NCBI RefSeq assembly: GCF_001571385.1
Contig: NZ_BCNW01000001.1
Coordinates: 1,488,001-1,552,000, forward strand
Direction: 5' to 3'
Length of the DNA stretch: 64,000 bases
Origin: Methanofollis ethanolicus
GTDB taxonomy: Archaea > Halobacteriota > Methanomicrobia > Methanomicrobiales > Methanofollaceae
In this document: positions 8,588 to 16,789 of the stretch, one piece after another
How the letters are laid out: the number at the start of each line of letters is the position of its first letter
How positions within the stretch are numbered: position 1 is the stretch's first letter
Notes under the pieces: generated by a model
Databases searched by the model: none
What the model was told of the DNA's origin: nothing
Seen by the model: only the letters and a program-made list of their open reading frames with translations
Program-made: the position numbers and the translations under genes

Positions 8588-8942
8588 GAGGTCATCCCAA
8601 AACTGATCCGAACCTTCATGCACGCCGATGAAAGGACTCACATCCGGTTCTGAAAAATCCTGTTCTGGCGTCTTGTCCGGGGGGTTTCACCCCCCGACCC
8701 CCATCATTGCGATAGGGGGCGGATGGCAATCTCCTTCATCAGGATCTCTGGTCTCTCTTCCCCGACCCTATCCTGTTTCGGGGGTCAGGGGGCGTCAGTC
8801 CCCCGGCGAAGAGGTGGGGGAAGGCGGTGGTTTCGCACGATTCTTCAGGGAATTCAGGAAGATATTGACCCGATCATGATAGTCTCTCCCGATCCCTGCA
8901 TGCAGAGATGGGGGGAATGAACGAGAGTTTTGGGATATGCTC
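8588..8942 (+). mobile_element. MITE-like element, copy A
   Basis: 355-bp non-coding element. The ends are GAGGTCATCCCAAAACT on the left and, reversed, GAGCATATCCCAAAACT on the right, so about 14 of 17 positions match as terminal inverted repeats. ATG flanks both sides (8585-8587 and 8943-8945), an apparent 3-bp target duplication. The body holds two GC hairpins, GGGGGTTTCACCCCC-like and GGGGGCGTCAGTCCCCC-like. Copies B, C and D share most of the body. No transposase frame is present, so it is probably moved in trans. Confidence 0.7.
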
Positions 8943-8954
8943 ATGGTAACCTTT

Positions 8955-9165
8955 TCTTGTGTGCCCGCGCCGGGGGACTACGCCCCCGGACCCCCGCGCG
9001 AGGATTGGCAGGGATACGGCACTCCTCACGATGTCCTTTTCTCTCTTCCCGAGGCTAATCGCAACCGGGAGTCCGGGGGCAACGAGCGATAGCGAGTTCG
9101 AGAAAGCCGTAGGCTTTCGAGGAGTCCCCGGCAGACATAGGGGGGAAGGCGGAGGATCCGTATCT
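8955..9165 (+). repeat. R2 GC-rich repeat, copy 1
   Basis: Begins with CGCCGGGGGACTACGCCCCCGGACCCCC, then CTCTTCCC, a CGGGAGTCCGGGGGC block, GAGCGATAGCGAGTTCGAGAAA, a hairpin around AAAGCC/GGCTTT, and ends GGGGGGAAGGCGG. Related blocks recur at 49455-49700 and 62560-62880. It shares the CTCTTCCCC and GGGGGAAGGCGG parts with the MITE-like family but lacks its inverted ends. Confidence 0.5.
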
Positions 9166-9755
9166 GCTCTCATGGAAGGGAGAGAGACATCAACCTGAAC
9201 ATGAGGATTTCAACGAAGCCAAAATTTCCCAATATTTTTCGGGATACGTACATCACCCCCGAATGACCGACCATAGATGGAGAGACATGAACACAGCAAA
9301 GACGTGGCCCGGGAAACCGGGCAGATGGAACATGCCCGCGGAGGACGGTGCATGAGCGTTGTCGCCTCGATCAGAGGGGTGAGGGATCTCGAAGACATTC
9401 CAGAAGTCCTCTGGGTGATTCTCGGGCAGACGGCAGGCATGGCGCCGGATCGAATCGCCGCCCTGCCGGGGGGTGAGACCATGTGACGATCGTCGGGAAT
9501 CTGTGATACTCCTTTGCTCGGGCCTCACCAGCGCCTCGTGCATGTCAGGGGAATACCATGGTAATTATCACAATATCCTCGGATTGAGCCCGGAAGCACG
9601 TCCCATGGTGGTCGGGACGATAGATCTCCGGGGTCATACACCAATACCGTGTTTCACACCCTCCTTATGTTTCACGCACCCGGTGTCGGTACGGGAGGAC
9701 AGATGAACCCTTTTTTGCCTGTATCTCTCTCAGACCGTTTTTCTTACCCATCAAT
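9166..9755. other. gene-poor intergenic region before feo genes
   Basis: No family could be recognised on either strand. The best plus frame is 9277-9486 (69 codons, ends ALPGGETM) with no clear ribosome binding site and an overlapping antisense frame of similar length, so I do not call it a gene with confidence. No hairpin-T-run terminator was noted. Confidence 0.4.
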
Positions 9756-9822
9756 TCTTTCGGAAAAATGATCGAAATCCGAAAGATGTTTCGCTCCCTG
9801 AACAATCCCGAAGATCTTTCGG
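9756..9822. promoter_or_regulatory. inverted repeat upstream of feoA
   Basis: TCTTTCGGA at 9756-9764 and TCCGAAAGA at 9778-9786 form a perfect 9-bp inverted repeat with a 13-bp spacer; a third ATCTTTCGG lies at 9814-9822. The set ends about 50 bases before feoA and could be an operator for the nearby DtxR-family regulator, or an RNA hairpin in the leader. Neither is proven. Confidence 0.4.
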
Positions 9823-9874
9823 GCAGGCCTCATATCACTCGAAATATCCACGTTATTATCGAGGAACAGCCTGC

Positions 9875-10282
9875 ATGCAGCTGATTGAACTCACATCCGG
9901 TGATCGTGCACGGATCATCGATATTCATGGTCGGGACGGACTCCACCAGCACCTCGCCCTCCGCGGGGTTCAGGTCGGTCGTATCGTCACCATGGTCTCC
10001 TCCACCTTCGGTCCCGTCGTCGTCCAGAGTGGCGACGGCGAGGTCGTGCTCGGCAGGAGGATGGCGGCACAGATTATCGTCGAGAGGTTGTATGACGCAG
10101 AAAAAACTGACAGAGATGGAATATGGCGAGAGCGGGTTTGTCATCGAACTTCATGGTTCCCGTCACGATTTAAACTGCCTTGGAATCAGAAAAGGGAAAC
10201 GCCTGGAGATGATCACCCGACAACCGATCAAGGGGCCGGTGGTCGTCCTTGCGGAAGGGGTCGAGGTCGCCATGGGCCTTGA
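9875..10282 (+). CDS. feoA: FeoA-like iron transport protein, lacks stop at expected place
   Basis: Residues 1-72 are a FeoA/SH3-like domain: it starts MQLIELTSGDRARI, has HLALRGVQVG in the middle and ends RMAAQIIVERL, the usual length for a small FeoA that aids FeoB in ferrous iron uptake. GAGGA at 9861-9865 precedes the ATG. After residue 72 the frame does not stop but runs 63 more codons, overlapping the second feoA in another frame, with no family likeness. One inserted or lost base would instead end it at the TGA overlapping the next ATG (ATGA at 10092). The tail is probably an artefact or a frameshift mutation; the domain itself looks intact. Confidence 0.7.
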   Translation: MQLIELTSGDRARIIDIHGRDGLHQHLALRGVQVGRIVTMVSSTFGPVVVQSGDGEVVLGRRMAAQIIVERLYDAEKTDRDGIWRERVCHRTSWFPSRFKLPWNQKRETPGDDHPTTDQGAGGRPCGRGRGRHGP

Positions 10283-10313
10283 GATCGCCGCCCGGGTTGT
10301 GGTCGAGGTCTAA
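10092..10313 (+). CDS. feoA: second FeoA-like protein
   Basis: 73-residue FeoA-domain protein: a GESGFVIELHG start, LNCLGIRKGKRLEM centre and EIAARVVVEV end. It lies 22 bases before the GTPase half of FeoB and inside the over-long tail of the first feoA. Two FeoA proteins beside one FeoB occur in other prokaryotes and are thought to modulate FeoB at the membrane; their separate roles are not known. The ATG at 10092 is chosen by domain length. Confidence 0.8.
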   Translation: MTQKKLTEMEYGESGFVIELHGSRHDLNCLGIRKGKRLEMITRQPIKGPVVVLAEGVEVAMGLEIAARVVVEV

Positions 10314-10335
10314 CATACACAGGAGAATAACACAC

Positions 10336-10944
10336 ATGAATCAGAAGGACCAGAATATCCATACCGTCCTGATGGTCGGTAACCCCAATGTCGGCAAGAG
10401 CGCTCTCTTCAACAGACTCACCGGCGCCGAGGCCGTCGTCTCCAATTATCCGGGCACGACCGTCGACGTCATGAGGGGCACCCTCGTCGAAGGCGGCACG
10501 ACCTACGAGATCATCGACGTGCCGGGCGCCTACTCGCTCGAACCGCGGGACGCCGCCGAAGACGTGGCCGTCCGTATCCTGAAAGAACACCCTGAGGCCG
10601 TCGTCCTCCTCGTCCTCGACGCCACACGCCTGGAACGTGGGCTGTACCTGGGCTTCGAGGTGATCGAGCGGGGCGCACCGGTGGTCGTCGTCCTCAATAT
10701 GATGGACGCAGCCCGCGCGAAATCGATTGCAATCGACGCCCGCCGCCTGCAGAACCTCCTCGGCGTCCCGGTCGTCCAGACCTCGGCCACGATAGGCGAG
10801 GGGATCAAGGACCTGGCAGGAGCGCTCAGGAAGGCGCAAACCGCTGATATCGACGCGATCGCCGCACGATCAAACGGCTCGTCGCCTGAGACCGCCCGCC
10901 TGAGCGGGTGTTCAGGCTGCGCTGGGTGCGGGGGGTGCCAGTGA
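10336..10944 (+). CDS. feoB: FeoB GTPase half, separate gene
   Basis: 202-residue cytosolic G-domain of ferrous iron transporter FeoB. G1 is GNPNVGKS, G3 DVPGAYS and G4 NMMD; a short helical region follows. The C terminus is Cys-rich with a CSGCAGCGGC pattern (four Cys spaced CxxCxxCxxC), possibly a metal or Fe-S site. The gene stops here: its TGA overlaps by one base the ATG of the membrane half, so FeoB is made as two proteins that must pair. AGGAG at 10321 precedes the ATG at 10336; a longer frame from 10249 overlaps feoA2 and is not preferred. Confidence 0.9.
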   Translation: MNQKDQNIHTVLMVGNPNVGKSALFNRLTGAEAVVSNYPGTTVDVMRGTLVEGGTTYEIIDVPGAYSLEPRDAAEDVAVRILKEHPEAVVLLVLDATRLERGLYLGFEVIERGAPVVVVLNMMDAARAKSIAIDARRLQNLLGVPVVQTSATIGEGIKDLAGALRKAQTADIDAIAARSNGSSPETARLSGCSGCAGCGGCQ

Positions 10945-12158
10945 TGGGACTCACCGCAGACCAGCGCTGGGACCTCGTCGACCTGGTCGCCCGCAAGGTC
11001 GTCTCGACCGGCGTCTCGCGCCGCGGCCTTGCCGACGCCCTCGGCGACCTCACCGTCAAACCACTCACCGGCCTGCCGGTCGCCCTTGCCGTCCTGTATG
11101 CCTTCTGGAGCATTTTCTGCTCGTTCGCCGGCGACCTGGTCACTGACGGCTTCATGGTCAAGTTCTTCGACAACCACTGGCTCCCCTGGCTCCAGAGTGT
11201 CTGGCCCGACCCGGACAGCATACACTACTTCCTCTTCGTCGGCGACCCCCTTGCTGACAACTGTTTCGAGGCCTTCGGCGTCCTGACCTCAGGACTCTTC
11301 GTCTCCATAGGCGTCGTCCTCCCGGCGGTGCTCATCTTCTACCTGACCATGACGCTCCTGGAGGACTCGGGGTATCTGCCGCGGCTCGCCGTCCTGGCCG
11401 ACACCTTCCTCCACAAGATCGGGCTCCACGGCTATGCGATCGTCCCGACGATCCTGGGCCTCGGGTGCAATGTCCCGGCCGTCACCGCGACCAGGGTGCT
11501 GGAGACGAAGAAGCAGCGTTTCCTGATGATGACGCTCCTTGCAATCTTCGTCCCGTGCGGTGCGCAACTCGGCATCATGCTCGCCGTCATCCCCGAATCG
11601 GTGGGCTGGGTGATGCTGTACCTCGTGCTCGGTTTCGGGATCTTCGGTTTCCTCCTTGACCGCCTGATCCCGGGGGAGAACCCCGAGATCCTCATAGACG
11701 TCCCGCCGTACCGCTGGCCGACATGCGAGAACGTGGGGAAGAAGCTCTGGAACCGGACAAAAGGTTTCCTCAAGGAGGCGATCCCCTTCGTATGGCTGGG
11801 TATCCTCATCGTCAATCTCCTGTACCTCGCCGGCGTGATCCAGGCGCTCTCCACTCTGCTGGCGCCCCTCTTCGTCACCTGGTTCGGGGTACCGGCCGAG
11901 ACTGTCGCGCCGCTGATCGCCGCCTTCCTCAGGAAGGACCTTGCGGTCGCACAACTCTCCACCATCGCCATGACGCCGTACCAGATGATCACGTCGGTCG
12001 TCCTCATCTCCATCTACTTCCCCTGCGTGGCCACCTTCGTGGTCATGCTCCGTGAGGGCTGGAAACAGCTCCTGGCAGCCATTGCGGTCCTTGCTGTGGT
12101 CGTCTTCGCATATGGCGGGGCGATCCATGGCATCGGCATCCTCCTCGGGGTGGCATAA
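10944..12158 (+). CDS. feoB: FeoB membrane half, separate gene
   Basis: 404-residue multi-pass membrane protein equal to the C-terminal part of FeoB. It has the Gate-type segments, including LGLGCNVPAV and later VPCGAQLGI, both conserved around Cys residues in FeoB pores, and about eight to ten hydrophobic spans. It starts at the ATG overlapping the stop of the GTPase gene (TGATG), so translation is coupled. With the preceding gene it gives a complete Fe(II) uptake system in two chains. A start at 10908 would overlap the GTPase gene by 37 bases and is not needed. Confidence 0.9.
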   Translation: MGLTADQRWDLVDLVARKVVSTGVSRRGLADALGDLTVKPLTGLPVALAVLYAFWSIFCSFAGDLVTDGFMVKFFDNHWLPWLQSVWPDPDSIHYFLFVGDPLADNCFEAFGVLTSGLFVSIGVVLPAVLIFYLTMTLLEDSGYLPRLAVLADTFLHKIGLHGYAIVPTILGLGCNVPAVTATRVLETKKQRFLMMTLLAIFVPCGAQLGIMLAVIPESVGWVMLYLVLGFGIFGFLLDRLIPGENPEILIDVPPYRWPTCENVGKKLWNRTKGFLKEAIPFVWLGILIVNLLYLAGVIQALSTLLAPLFVTWFGVPAETVAPLIAAFLRKDLAVAQLSTIAMTPYQMITSVVLISIYFPCVATFVVMLREGWKQLLAAIAVLAVVVFAYGGAIHGIGILLGVA

Positions 12159-12620
12159 ATGAAATCGTCCTATACACTCCCATCCATCGGTGCCGCCCTC
12201 GTCGGAGCGGCGGCACTCGTTCTCGGCCTTGTCGACGTCCTTGTCTGGGCAGGCGGCACCGGGCCGGTCAGTATCGGCATCCTTGAGATCACCGGCGGCG
12301 ACTTCTTCCGCTGGGCATGGGGCGGTCTGGTCGTCGCCCTCGGCGGACTCTTCCTGCTCGCCGGCGCCCGCGGCCCTGGGAACCTCGACCAGCGCGCTAC
12401 CGCCGTCCTCGGGGCGGCGATGGTCGGCCTGATCGCCGGGTGTGATATCTTCGGTATGATCTGTGGCGGCATCCCGGCGGGAGAGGAGAGCGAGGCATTC
12501 TTCAACTCGCTCGAAGGGTTCGTCGCCGGCTTTATGCCGCCGTACAGCCCGGCAGTGGTCCTGCTGCCCTTTGCTCTCCTTGTCGGCTGGCTCCTCCTCA
12601 ATCAGAGGCAGGAGGCCTGA
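12159..12620 (+). CDS. feo-linked membrane protein of unknown function
   Basis: 153 residues, four hydrophobic stretches (about residues 8-30, 45-68, 82-100 and 125-147) joined by short Gly-rich loops; one loop has CDIFGMICGG. The ATG follows the feoB stop directly with no gap, so it is co-translated with the iron transporter. I do not recognise the family. Position suggests an accessory part of Fe(II) uptake; nothing in the sequence shows more. Confidence 0.7.
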   Translation: MKSSYTLPSIGAALVGAAALVLGLVDVLVWAGGTGPVSIGILEITGGDFFRWAWGGLVVALGGLFLLAGARGPGNLDQRATAVLGAAMVGLIAGCDIFGMICGGIPAGEESEAFFNSLEGFVAGFMPPYSPAVVLLPFALLVGWLLLNQRQEA

Positions 12621-12640
12621 CCAACTATTTTTGATGGAGT

Positions 12641-13108
12641 ATGGTCAATATACAGGGTGTGACAACCCTCACCAGAAAGGCCGAAGATTATCTGGAGGCG
12701 ATCCTGAATGTCTCCCTTGAAAAGGGCTATGCCCGTACGAAGGACGTCGCAGGTGAGCTCGACGTCAGCCCCTCCAGCGTCGTGGAGATGTTCCAGAAAC
12801 TCGACGCCATGGGCCTTGTGGAGTACAGGCGGTACGAGGGAGTAACCCTCAGGCCTGATGGGGAGAGGATCGCGCGGGTGATCAAGTCACGGCACGACAC
12901 CCTCAAGTCCTTCCTGATGCTCATCAAGGTGCCCGAGGACGTCGCCGATAAGGATGCGTGTTTCATGGAACACGAACTCCATCCTGAGACCATCGAGCAG
13001 ATCGGAATATTGGTCGAATACTTCGGCAAAGGGGGCTGTCCTGCAGGAACACTTGAGCACTTCTCAGCGTTCTGCATAAAGTCCCGCTTCGAGAAACGCC
13101 ACCGATGA
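12641..13108 (+). CDS. DtxR/MntR-family metal-dependent regulator
   Basis: 155-residue iron or manganese-sensing repressor type. Residues about 10-75 form the winged helix (RKAEDYLEAIL start, DVAGELDVSPSSVVEMFQKL recognition helix), followed by the metal-binding dimer domain with HDTL, a Cys in DACFMEHELH and ETIEQI, typical of the family. It follows the feo genes by 20 bases and probably controls them. The ATG at 12641 overlaps a GGAG and may be leaderless; a GTG at 12659 is a possible alternative. Confidence 0.85.
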   Translation: MVNIQGVTTLTRKAEDYLEAILNVSLEKGYARTKDVAGELDVSPSSVVEMFQKLDAMGLVEYRRYEGVTLRPDGERIARVIKSRHDTLKSFLMLIKVPEDVADKDACFMEHELHPETIEQIGILVEYFGKGGCPAGTLEHFSAFCIKSRFEKRHR

Positions 13109-13144
13109 GTATTAGAACGGTGCGGGCGATCGTCCCCTGCCTGC

Positions 13145-13939
13145 ATGATGATTGATCCCGCCTCTGTCTGGGTGGCCTTCGGCCTGACCCTGCTCGCCGG
13201 CCTCTCGACCGGCATCGGAAGCCTTGCCGCCCTCTTCACCAACCGGACAAACACCCGTGCGCTCTCGGTGGGTCTCGGCTTCTCGGCCGGGGTCATGATC
13301 TATGTCTCTTTTGTGGAGTTCCTCCCTCTCGCGCAGGAGGGCCTCGGTGTGTGGCAGACCGCGGCCGCCTTTCTTGGTGGCATGACCGCCGTTGCCGTGC
13401 TCGACCGCCTCGTCCCCTTTCCCCAGAACCCCCACGAAGTCAGGCGGGTGGAGGAGATCTGCGATCAGGCCGGGAGGGGGTGCGGGTCTGCCGGACTCTA
13501 TCGGACAGGCATCGTCACCGCCGGTGCGATCGCCCTCCATAACATGCCCGAGGGCATGGCGACCTTCTCCAGCGCACTCCTCGACCCCGGCCTCGGGGTC
13601 GCGATCGCGGTCGCGATCGCGATCCACAACATCCCGGAGGGCATTGCGGTCTCCGTACCGATCTACTACGCGACAGGGAGCAGGGTGCAGGCCATCGGCT
13701 ACTCCCTCCTCTCCGGACTTGCCGAACCTGTCGGCGCCCTGATCGCCTTCTTCCTCCTCTCCCCGTATATGGGTGCCGCACTGTCAGGCGCCATCTTCGC
13801 GGTGGTCGCGGGCATCATGGTCTTTGTCGCCCTTGACGAACTCCTCCCGGCAGCGCGGGAATACGGGGAGGCACACCTCTCGATCTATGGACTGATCGCC
13901 GGGATGGCCCTGATGGCCGTGATACTGGCGGCGATGTGA
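13145..13939 (+). CDS. zupT: ZIP-family metal transporter (ZupT-like)
   Basis: 264-residue membrane transporter with about eight spans. The two signature motifs are present: HNMPEG near residue 134 and HNIPEG near residue 161, whose His and Glu line the metal site in ZIP proteins. A loop of about 45 residues between spans three and four carries two Cys. The family imports Zn, Fe, Mn and others. It lies 36 bases after the DtxR regulator and belongs to the same metal-uptake group. Confidence 0.88.
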   Translation: MMIDPASVWVAFGLTLLAGLSTGIGSLAALFTNRTNTRALSVGLGFSAGVMIYVSFVEFLPLAQEGLGVWQTAAAFLGGMTAVAVLDRLVPFPQNPHEVRRVEEICDQAGRGCGSAGLYRTGIVTAGAIALHNMPEGMATFSSALLDPGLGVAIAVAIAIHNIPEGIAVSVPIYYATGSRVQAIGYSLLSGLAEPVGALIAFFLLSPYMGAALSGAIFAVVAGIMVFVALDELLPAAREYGEAHLSIYGLIAGMALMAVILAAM

Positions 13940-14462
13940 CGGGCCAGGGTACCATCTTCCCGGAGATCTGCCGTCCATCTGGATGCAAAAAATGCATCAT
14001 GGTGGCTCCGGGATCGATTTGTATTCTTTTTAGGGGCTGTAAATGAGCGGTGTGATGTTGGGCCAAAATTTAAAAATCGTAACATATATCAGTTATAACA
14101 ATAAAATATGGAAAAGAATCTTTAATGTCTATGGCCTGAGAATCTGTAATCTTTAATTCTATCGCAATAAGGTAATTGGAATCATTTTCTGATGATTTTT
14201 ATCGGCAGAGCAGGAGATGCAGGTCGTCAGGCAAGACAGTACGTAACAGAGAGGGTGTGGCAGTCCTCCTTGACAGTGCAAAGAGAGAGAGTATGGATCG
14301 AATGGAAAGAGAGAAAAGCAGTTCGAGTTTTTCCGGGTCGTTGGCGTCCTGCATACATTCCGGAAACCTGCTCATGAAACAAAGTCTCGGGCATCGGGAT
14401 GAAAAATGCCGCAGGTGTTTCTCATGGTAAATTTTCATAGTCCTTGCGGCATCAGGTCTGAA
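13940..14462. other. AT-rich intergenic region with R3-like repeat
   Basis: No convincing gene. Bases 14055-14175 are clearly AT-rich against the surroundings. A degenerate R3 repeat lies at 14371-14430 (CTCATGAAAC ... CTCATGGTAA). A frame at 14176-14430 has no family features and was rejected. Confidence 0.5.
14371..14430 (+). repeat. R3 short repeat, degenerate copy 2
   Basis: Starts CTCATGAAACAAAG and ends GTTTCTCATGGTA, like 40328-40386 at its two ends, but the middle differs. It abuts the following gene and even supplies an AGGTG and an ATG (14424) that could act as an alternative start. Confidence 0.35.
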
Positions 14463-15098
14463 ATGCCTTTTTTCCGGGAATCTGAAGGTCCGGTCGATTA
14501 TGACCTCCTGATCGACAGCATCGTTGCGGAAATACCCCACGGCCTGGAGGCCCTCGGGAAGGTCGAACCTCTGTGCCCATACTGCGATGCGTATTTGAAG
14601 GAAAAGCCGATGGCAACGAAAAAATGCCCGGCATGCCGCAATATCATCCATGTCCGGAAACGACCCCTGGACGGGATACGGGTTCTTGTCACCGACGAGG
14701 AACTGGAGAGGCTGGAGGTCCAGGAATATATCTCACGGGGAGACTATGCCCGCAGGATCAAGGCATTGAAGGAGACAATGCAGACGTTCCGGTCCTCAGG
14801 AGATCGTATGTGGCGGTGCGACGGCGGCATCTATGGCCGGTTCGTTTCAATCGAAGCCTTCTGCATGCATGGCAAGGTCGTCACCGCAGGTTCGAAGGAG
14901 GAGAGAGAGGTCCTCAGGGTCTTGTGCACCCCCGGATGTTCTGGGGAACCTGTGCAGGTCGATAGCACTCTTTTTGATGACTCCTACGCTGCCCAGCGCT
15001 ATGAGAGAGCGCTTGAAGTCCTCCAGCTTCTCCCGAAGAGCAGGGAAAAGAGTGAGTATGCCAGAGACCTGAGAAGAATCGTCGGATATGACGACTAA
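14463..15098 (+). CDS. zinc-ribbon protein of unknown function
   Basis: 211 residues. Residues about 38-62 hold CPYC and, 16 residues on, CPAC, a four-Cys zinc ribbon followed by HVRKRPLDG. The rest looks alpha-helical with a charged stretch near 75-110 and a second Cys pair (LCTPGC). Bacterial proteins with this ribbon occur, but the function is not known to me. The start at 14463 is uncertain: 14424 has better ribosome-binding sequence, but that sequence is part of a repeat. Confidence 0.65.
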   Translation: MPFFRESEGPVDYDLLIDSIVAEIPHGLEALGKVEPLCPYCDAYLKEKPMATKKCPACRNIIHVRKRPLDGIRVLVTDEELERLEVQEYISRGDYARRIKALKETMQTFRSSGDRMWRCDGGIYGRFVSIEAFCMHGKVVTAGSKEEREVLRVLCTPGCSGEPVQVDSTLFDDSYAAQRYERALEVLQLLPKSREKSEYARDLRRIVGYDD

Positions 15099-15326
15099 GG
15101 GGGATATATATCGCCGCTCCTGTTCTCTCCCCCTGCCATGACGTGACGGCCCGAAGGAAGAGAGGGGGAACGGTATGTCTATATTATGATGCGTGTATCT
15201 CTCCCTTGATACTCCGGCCAGCAAATATAGGGGGAGGTGCTTGAAGCAAATGGCACGGGTGGCCGATGAAATCATGAGCATGACAGCCCGGCATCGCGCG
15301 AGGTGAGGAGTATGATAGACATCGCG
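15099..15326. other. intergenic region left of MITE copy B
   Basis: About 230 bases without a recognisable gene. It was checked for the missing N terminus of the cardiolipin synthase on the far side of the element; no matching segment was seen. Confidence 0.4.
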
Positions 15327-15673
15327 GTCATCCCAAAACGGATCCGAACCTTCATGCACGCCGATGAAAGGACGCACATTCGGTTCTGAAAAATCCTGTT
15401 CTGGCGTCTTGTCCTGGGGGTTTCACCCCCCGATCCCCCCCCTCATTGCGATAGGGGGTGGATGGTAATCTCCTTCATCAGGGTCTCTCTTCCCCGACCC
15501 TATCCTGTTTCGGGGGTCCGGGGGCGTCGGTCCCCCGGCAGAGATCTGGGGGAAGGCGGTGGTTTCGCACGATTCTTCATGAAATTCGGGAAGACATCGA
15601 CCCGATCAGGATCTTTTCTCCCGAGTTCCCATGCACGGATGGAGGGAGTGAACGAGAGTTTTGGGATATGCTC
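15327..15673 (+). mobile_element. MITE-like element, copy B
   Basis: Left end GCGGTCATCCCAAAAC (the outer GAG has changed to GCG), right end AGTTTTGGGATATGCTC at 15657-15673. Body matches copy A over most of its length, including the CGATGAAAGGAC segment and both GC hairpins. Flanks are ATC and GTC, so a 3-bp duplication is no longer exact. The last six bases, ATGCTC, form the first two codons of the following cardiolipin synthase frame. Confidence 0.65.
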
Positions 15674-16786
15674 GTCTTTTATGATCTCTTCTTTGTCCCT
15701 GTCCTCTTCCTCGGCCACAATTATCACCGGGAACGCCTCTTCAAGGCGAAGGCTGAGGACGACGCCCGTGTCCAGGCCCTGATCGCCGCGCAGATGAAGA
15801 GCCTTGCCGAAGGGGAGATCTCCTTCAGGGATCCCCGTCTGAAGACCTACCTGGGCATGGTCCTGATGCTGATGCGGAACAACTGGGCCTTTCTCACGGT
15901 CAACAACAGGGTGACCGTCTACACGGACGGCGAGGAGAAATTTGCCGCCCTCCTCGATGCCATCGCCGGGGTGCGGGACTTCGTCCATATCGAGTACTAC
16001 ATCATCAGGGACGACGCCCTCGGGCGCCGGGTCGTCGGCGCCGCCCTCACGGAGAAGGCGCAGCAGGGCGTCGAGGTCCGCCTCCTCGTCGACGGCCCGG
16101 GGTGCGCGCGACTGCCCCGCGACTTCTTCGACGCCTTTGTCGGTGCCGGCGGCCGTCTCGCCCGTTTCTTCCCCTCGGTCGTCCCGTACCTGAACCCCAG
16201 GATGAACTGCCGCAACCACAGGAAAATCGCGGTCATCGACGGCAGGGTGGGCTTTGTCGGCGGCTTCAATATCGGGGACGAGTACCTGGGGAAGGGGGCC
16301 TATCTCAAACTGATCAACTCGGCACAGAGGTCGGTCTATCTCCAGACTCCGTACTTCGTGCCCGACGGGAGCGTCGCCGACGCCCTGCGGATCGCCGCCC
16401 TCTCCGGTGTGGACGTGCGGGTCATGATCCCCTGCAAACCAGACCACCCCTTCGTGTACTGGGCGAGTTACTCGTGTATCGGGGAACTGCTGGAGGCCGG
16501 GGTGCGGGCGTACACCTATGAGCGCGGCTTCATCCATGCAAAGACGATCGTCGTCGACGGCCTTGCGGCCTCAGTGGGGAGCGCGAACTGGGATGAACGG
16601 AGTTTCAGGTTGAACTTCGAGACAAACGCCTTCGTCTACGACCCCGCGGTGGCCGGGCGCCTCCACGAGATCTTTCTTGCGGACATCCGGAACTGCAGCG
16701 AACTCACCTCTGCTGTCTATGCAGCCCGCGGACGGGTCATCAAGGTGAAGGAGTCGGTCTCCCGCCTCTTCTCGCCTCTCCTCTGA
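15668..16786 (+). CDS. cardiolipin synthase/PLD-family protein, truncated and internally deleted
   Basis: Phospholipase D superfamily, 372 residues against about 480 for usual cardiolipin synthases, which join two phosphatidyl units in the membrane. Both HKD motifs remain: NHRKIAVIDG and, near the end, HAKTIVVDG with GSANWDERS. The usual first membrane helix is missing; the protein opens at an ATG in the right end of MITE copy B. Near base 16298 the text GDEYLGK joins directly to AYLKLINSAQRS; in relatives these are separated by some 70-90 residues. The frame is otherwise clean. It may be a decaying gene or a minimal enzyme. Confidence 0.65.
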   Translation: MLVFYDLFFVPVLFLGHNYHRERLFKAKAEDDARVQALIAAQMKSLAEGEISFRDPRLKTYLGMVLMLMRNNWAFLTVNNRVTVYTDGEEKFAALLDAIAGVRDFVHIEYYIIRDDALGRRVVGAALTEKAQQGVEVRLLVDGPGCARLPRDFFDAFVGAGGRLARFFPSVVPYLNPRMNCRNHRKIAVIDGRVGFVGGFNIGDEYLGKGAYLKLINSAQRSVYLQTPYFVPDGSVADALRIAALSGVDVRVMIPCKPDHPFVYWASYSCIGELLEAGVRAYTYERGFIHAKTIVVDGLAASVGSANWDERSFRLNFETNAFVYDPAVAGRLHEIFLADIRNCSELTSAVYAARGRVIKVKESVSRLFSPLL

Positions 16787-16789
16787 CCC

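Noticed and set aside
8588-8942. CRISPR or integron-like array as explanation of the repeats
   Set aside because: Copies are single, far apart and have inverted ends; no regularly spaced short repeats exist in the window.
9277-9486. 69-codon frame before feoA
   Set aside because: No homologue or ribosome site; opposite strand is open too, as GC content predicts.
14176-14430. 84-codon frame before the zinc-ribbon gene
   Set aside because: Serine-rich shadow without family features and overlaps a repeat.
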